DNA of 5,389 nucleotides, taken from contig JAEOTJ010000284.1 of assembly GCA_016839905.1 (NCBI GenBank), positions 1-5,389 of the forward strand. Direction: 5' to 3'. The notes below the pieces were generated by a model. That model was not told where the DNA came from. It searched no databases and worked only from the letters and a program-made list of their open reading frames with translations. This stretch comes from Promethearchaeota archaeon. Lineage in GTDB: Archaea; Asgardarchaeota; Lokiarchaeia; Sigynarchaeales; SOKP01. The position numbers were made by a program, and so were the translations under genes. Positions 4,239-5,389 of this stretch are shown one piece after another; within the stretch, counting starts at the first letter, position 1; each line of letters opens with the position of its first letter.

Positions 4239-4991
4239 ATGTCTGATGAATTAAATAAACAATTGGCAATAGTCCATGAATACTTTAATGGTTTTTCAAA
4301 TTTTATTGAACTGGATAATTTTAGATCTTTTCTATTATTTACTTTAATTAGTCAAGTTCCATCAAATTTAATGACTCAACTTGGATTTGGAGGTTCTAAG
4401 GGAATAATTAACTTACCATATAATCCAATATTTAAAATTTATTATCAGAAAATAAATTTATTTTCAGTTGGATCATTAATTATTTATCTTAAGTCAGAAC
4501 CTCTCTCAGAAGAGTTTATAATAGAAAAAGATGATCCAATATTTGACGATTATTTGAATAGTAATGAGAAATCTTTAGCATTTAGAGGAAAAGAGAAATT
4601 TTTACTCCCTAAAGTTAGTGATTGCAGCTCACTTGATAAATCTGAATTAACAATTCAAGTGGATGATTTATATCATTCATTAGAGAGTTACATGGCAATT
4701 TCAGAACCTAATGTCTTATTTGTTTTAAATGCTAATAATGACTCCAAACCCGATTTATTATTTGCTTTTAACATCTTACCTGAAATGCCTGGTAAAACAA
4801 AAAAGAATATCTTGAAAATTGATATTTATTTAGATAATGAACATAAAACAAGAGGCATTACTTATTTAAAGAGAGAAGAAAATTTTGAATTAAATTATCT
4901 GCAAACTTTAAAAGAAATTAGCCATGCGGACTTGTACAAATCCGCTTTTTGTTTTGTTTTGCACATAAAATCTTTAAATAAACCTTTTTAA
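4239..4991 (+). CDS. Protein of unknown function downstream of the DtxR-type regulator
   Basis: I do not recognise this 250-residue protein. It has no signal peptide, no clear membrane segment and only two cysteines (residues 129 and 238), so a cytosolic, non-metalloenzyme protein is likely. The sequence alternates hydrophobic strand-like runs (GSLIIYLKSEP, PNVLFVLNAN, ILKIDIYLDN, SAFCFVLHIK) with acidic linkers, suggesting an alpha/beta fold. It opens with helix DELNKQLAIVHEYFNGFSNF. ATG 4239 is chosen over the in-frame TTG at 4227 because GGA(AAAG) lies a suitable distance before the ATG. It follows the regulator by 43 bp with no terminator between and ends in a hairpin-plus-T terminator, so the two form a probable two-gene operon. 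Metal response is therefore possible, but no metal-binding motif is seen. Confidence 0.75.
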   Translation: MSDELNKQLAIVHEYFNGFSNFIELDNFRSFLLFTLISQVPSNLMTQLGFGGSKGIINLPYNPIFKIYYQKINLFSVGSLIIYLKSEPLSEEFIIEKDDPIFDDYLNSNEKSLAFRGKEKFLLPKVSDCSSLDKSELTIQVDDLYHSLESYMAISEPNVLFVLNANNDSKPDLLFAFNILPEMPGKTKKNILKIDIYLDNEHKTRGITYLKREENFELNYLQTLKEISHADLYKSAFCFVLHIKSLNKPF

Positions 4992-4993
4992 TG

Positions 4994-5018
4994 AAACTCT
5001 TCTTTAAAAAGAGTTTTT
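4994..5018 (+). terminator. Hairpin plus T-run terminator of the DtxR operon
   Basis: AAACTCTT (4994-5001) pairs perfectly with AAGAGTTT (5009-5016) over a 7-nt loop, ending in a run of five T (5014-5018). It starts three bases after the stop codon at 4991. Confidence 0.55.
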
Positions 5019-5033
5019 ATCGGTTTTAAAAAG

Positions 5034-5067
5034 AAGATTTTTTGATTTTAATCAAAAAGAGAATCTT
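5034..5067. other. Second hairpin after the DtxR operon
   Basis: Outer stem AAGATT (5034-5039) pairs with AATCTT (5062-5067). Inner stem TTTTGATT (5040-5047) pairs with AATCAAAA (5050-5057), with AGAG (5058-5061) bulged on the 3' side. The total is 14 pairs with a 2-nt centre that would open to a larger loop in RNA. It may be a back-up terminator or a 3'-end structure. Confidence 0.4.
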
Positions 5068-5141
5068 AAAAATACTCTCGTTTGTAGTAATATATATTGT
5101 CAGTAGATCAGTAATTAAATATTGTTAAATTTTGAGAGTTT

Positions 5142-5200
5142 TTTTCAATTTAATGTGTAATATTTTGATAATAATACATTATATTAATTTAAATTGAAAA
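5142..5200. other. Long two-part inverted repeat upstream of the secreted-protein gene
   Basis: TTTTCAATTTAA (5142-5153) and TTAAATTGAAAA (5189-5200) are perfect 12-bp complements. Inside them, TGTAATATT and AATAATACA pair with a single mismatch around TTGAT. The stretch could fold as a 59-nt hairpin in a small RNA or leader, or act as a spaced operator. It is AT-rich apart from a few G and C, so chance is not excluded. Confidence 0.35.
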
Positions 5201-5222
5201 CTATATCCATTTTTGATTGAAA

Positions 5223-5235
5223 TGGTAATTTACCA
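5223..5235. promoter_or_regulatory. 13-bp palindrome TGGTAATTTACCA
   Basis: This is a perfect palindrome apart from its single central base, about 78 bp before the ATG at 5313. It has the form of a small dimeric-regulator operator. No partner copy was seen in the window. Confidence 0.25.
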
Positions 5236-5312
5236 ATAACCTTTAATAGCATTTAAAACAAAGAAAAATAAAGAATATCTATTATAAAAAATTACAAAAT
5301 TGTGAATTTAAA

Positions 5313-5389
5313 ATGAAATCAAACACAAAAATAACAATCTTGCTAATCTTTGGGTTTTTCTTAGCAGTTTCAAGCATCTCTACGATTAA
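5313..5389 (+). CDS. N-terminal signal peptide of a secreted or membrane-anchored protein (cut by window edge)
   Basis: ATG 5313 opens 25 codons to the window edge. The start MKSNTK carries two lysines and is followed by a hydrophobic core (ITILLIFGFFLAV) and a small-residue Ser-rich stretch (SSIS). That is the layout of a Sec signal peptide or an N-terminal anchor. The mature part lies outside the window, so no function can be given. No Shine-Dalgarno site is seen. The 321-bp non-coding region upstream contains several inverted repeats. Confidence 0.6.
   Translation, partial: MKSNTKITILLIFGFFLAVSSISTI

Noticed and set aside
1..5389. CRISPR array, insertion sequence or phage module
   Set aside because: No regularly spaced repeats, transposase, integrase or terminal inverted repeats were seen; the only strong direct repeat is the 22-bp pair at the tRNA gene.

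Overview
The window looks like chromosomal DNA from an archaeon, most likely an Asgard archaeon of the Lokiarchaeia type. This is inferred from several things together: very low GC, weak Shine-Dalgarno signals, TATA-like boxes upstream of genes, poly-T ends, a tRNA gene with bulge-helix-bulge (BHB) introns, a methanogenesis-marker-9 type protein, and a small protein with the secondary-structure pattern of a longin domain followed by a charged tail. No mobile element, CRISPR array or phage gene is visible.

Layout. 1-74 (minus) is the start of a gene running off the left edge. 228-863 (plus) is an Hsp20/alpha-crystallin small heat-shock protein, with an inverted repeat around its likely TATA box. 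927-1076 (minus) is a 49-residue ORF of unknown function. 1077-1410 holds no convincing gene. 1411-1956 (minus) is the longin-like protein. 2081-2227 (minus) is a frame-disrupted stretch that resembles the C-terminal end of the next gene. 2241-2702 (minus) is the marker-9 family protein with two cysteine repeats. 2839-3001 (minus) is a tRNA-His(GTG) gene. 3062-3637 (minus) is a PhnN-like ribose 1,5-bisphosphokinase, divergent from 3779-4195 (plus), a DtxR/MntR-family metalloregulator. The regulator is followed 43 bp later by an unrecognised 250-residue protein (4239-4991). 4992-5312 is non-coding and contains three inverted-repeat hairpins. 5313-5389 is the start of a secreted or membrane-anchored protein running off the right edge.

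The most striking object is the tRNA-His gene. Three introns of exactly 30 nt each can be placed at 15/16 (D-loop), 32/33 (anticodon loop) and 45/46 (variable loop). Each has a 4-bp central helix between two 3-nt bulges and an internal intron hairpin. Removing the 90 nt leaves a 73-nt cloverleaf with an encoded G-1 opposite C73, the tRNA-His identity pair. Introns 2 and 3 each sequester one strand of the mature anticodon stem in the precursor. A 22-bp direct copy of the 3' half of intron 1, including its 3' splice junction, lies immediately upstream and overlaps the tRNA 5' end.

The genes do not form one pathway. The clearest functional pairings are the divergent phnN/DtxR promoter region and the DtxR gene with its unknown downstream neighbour.
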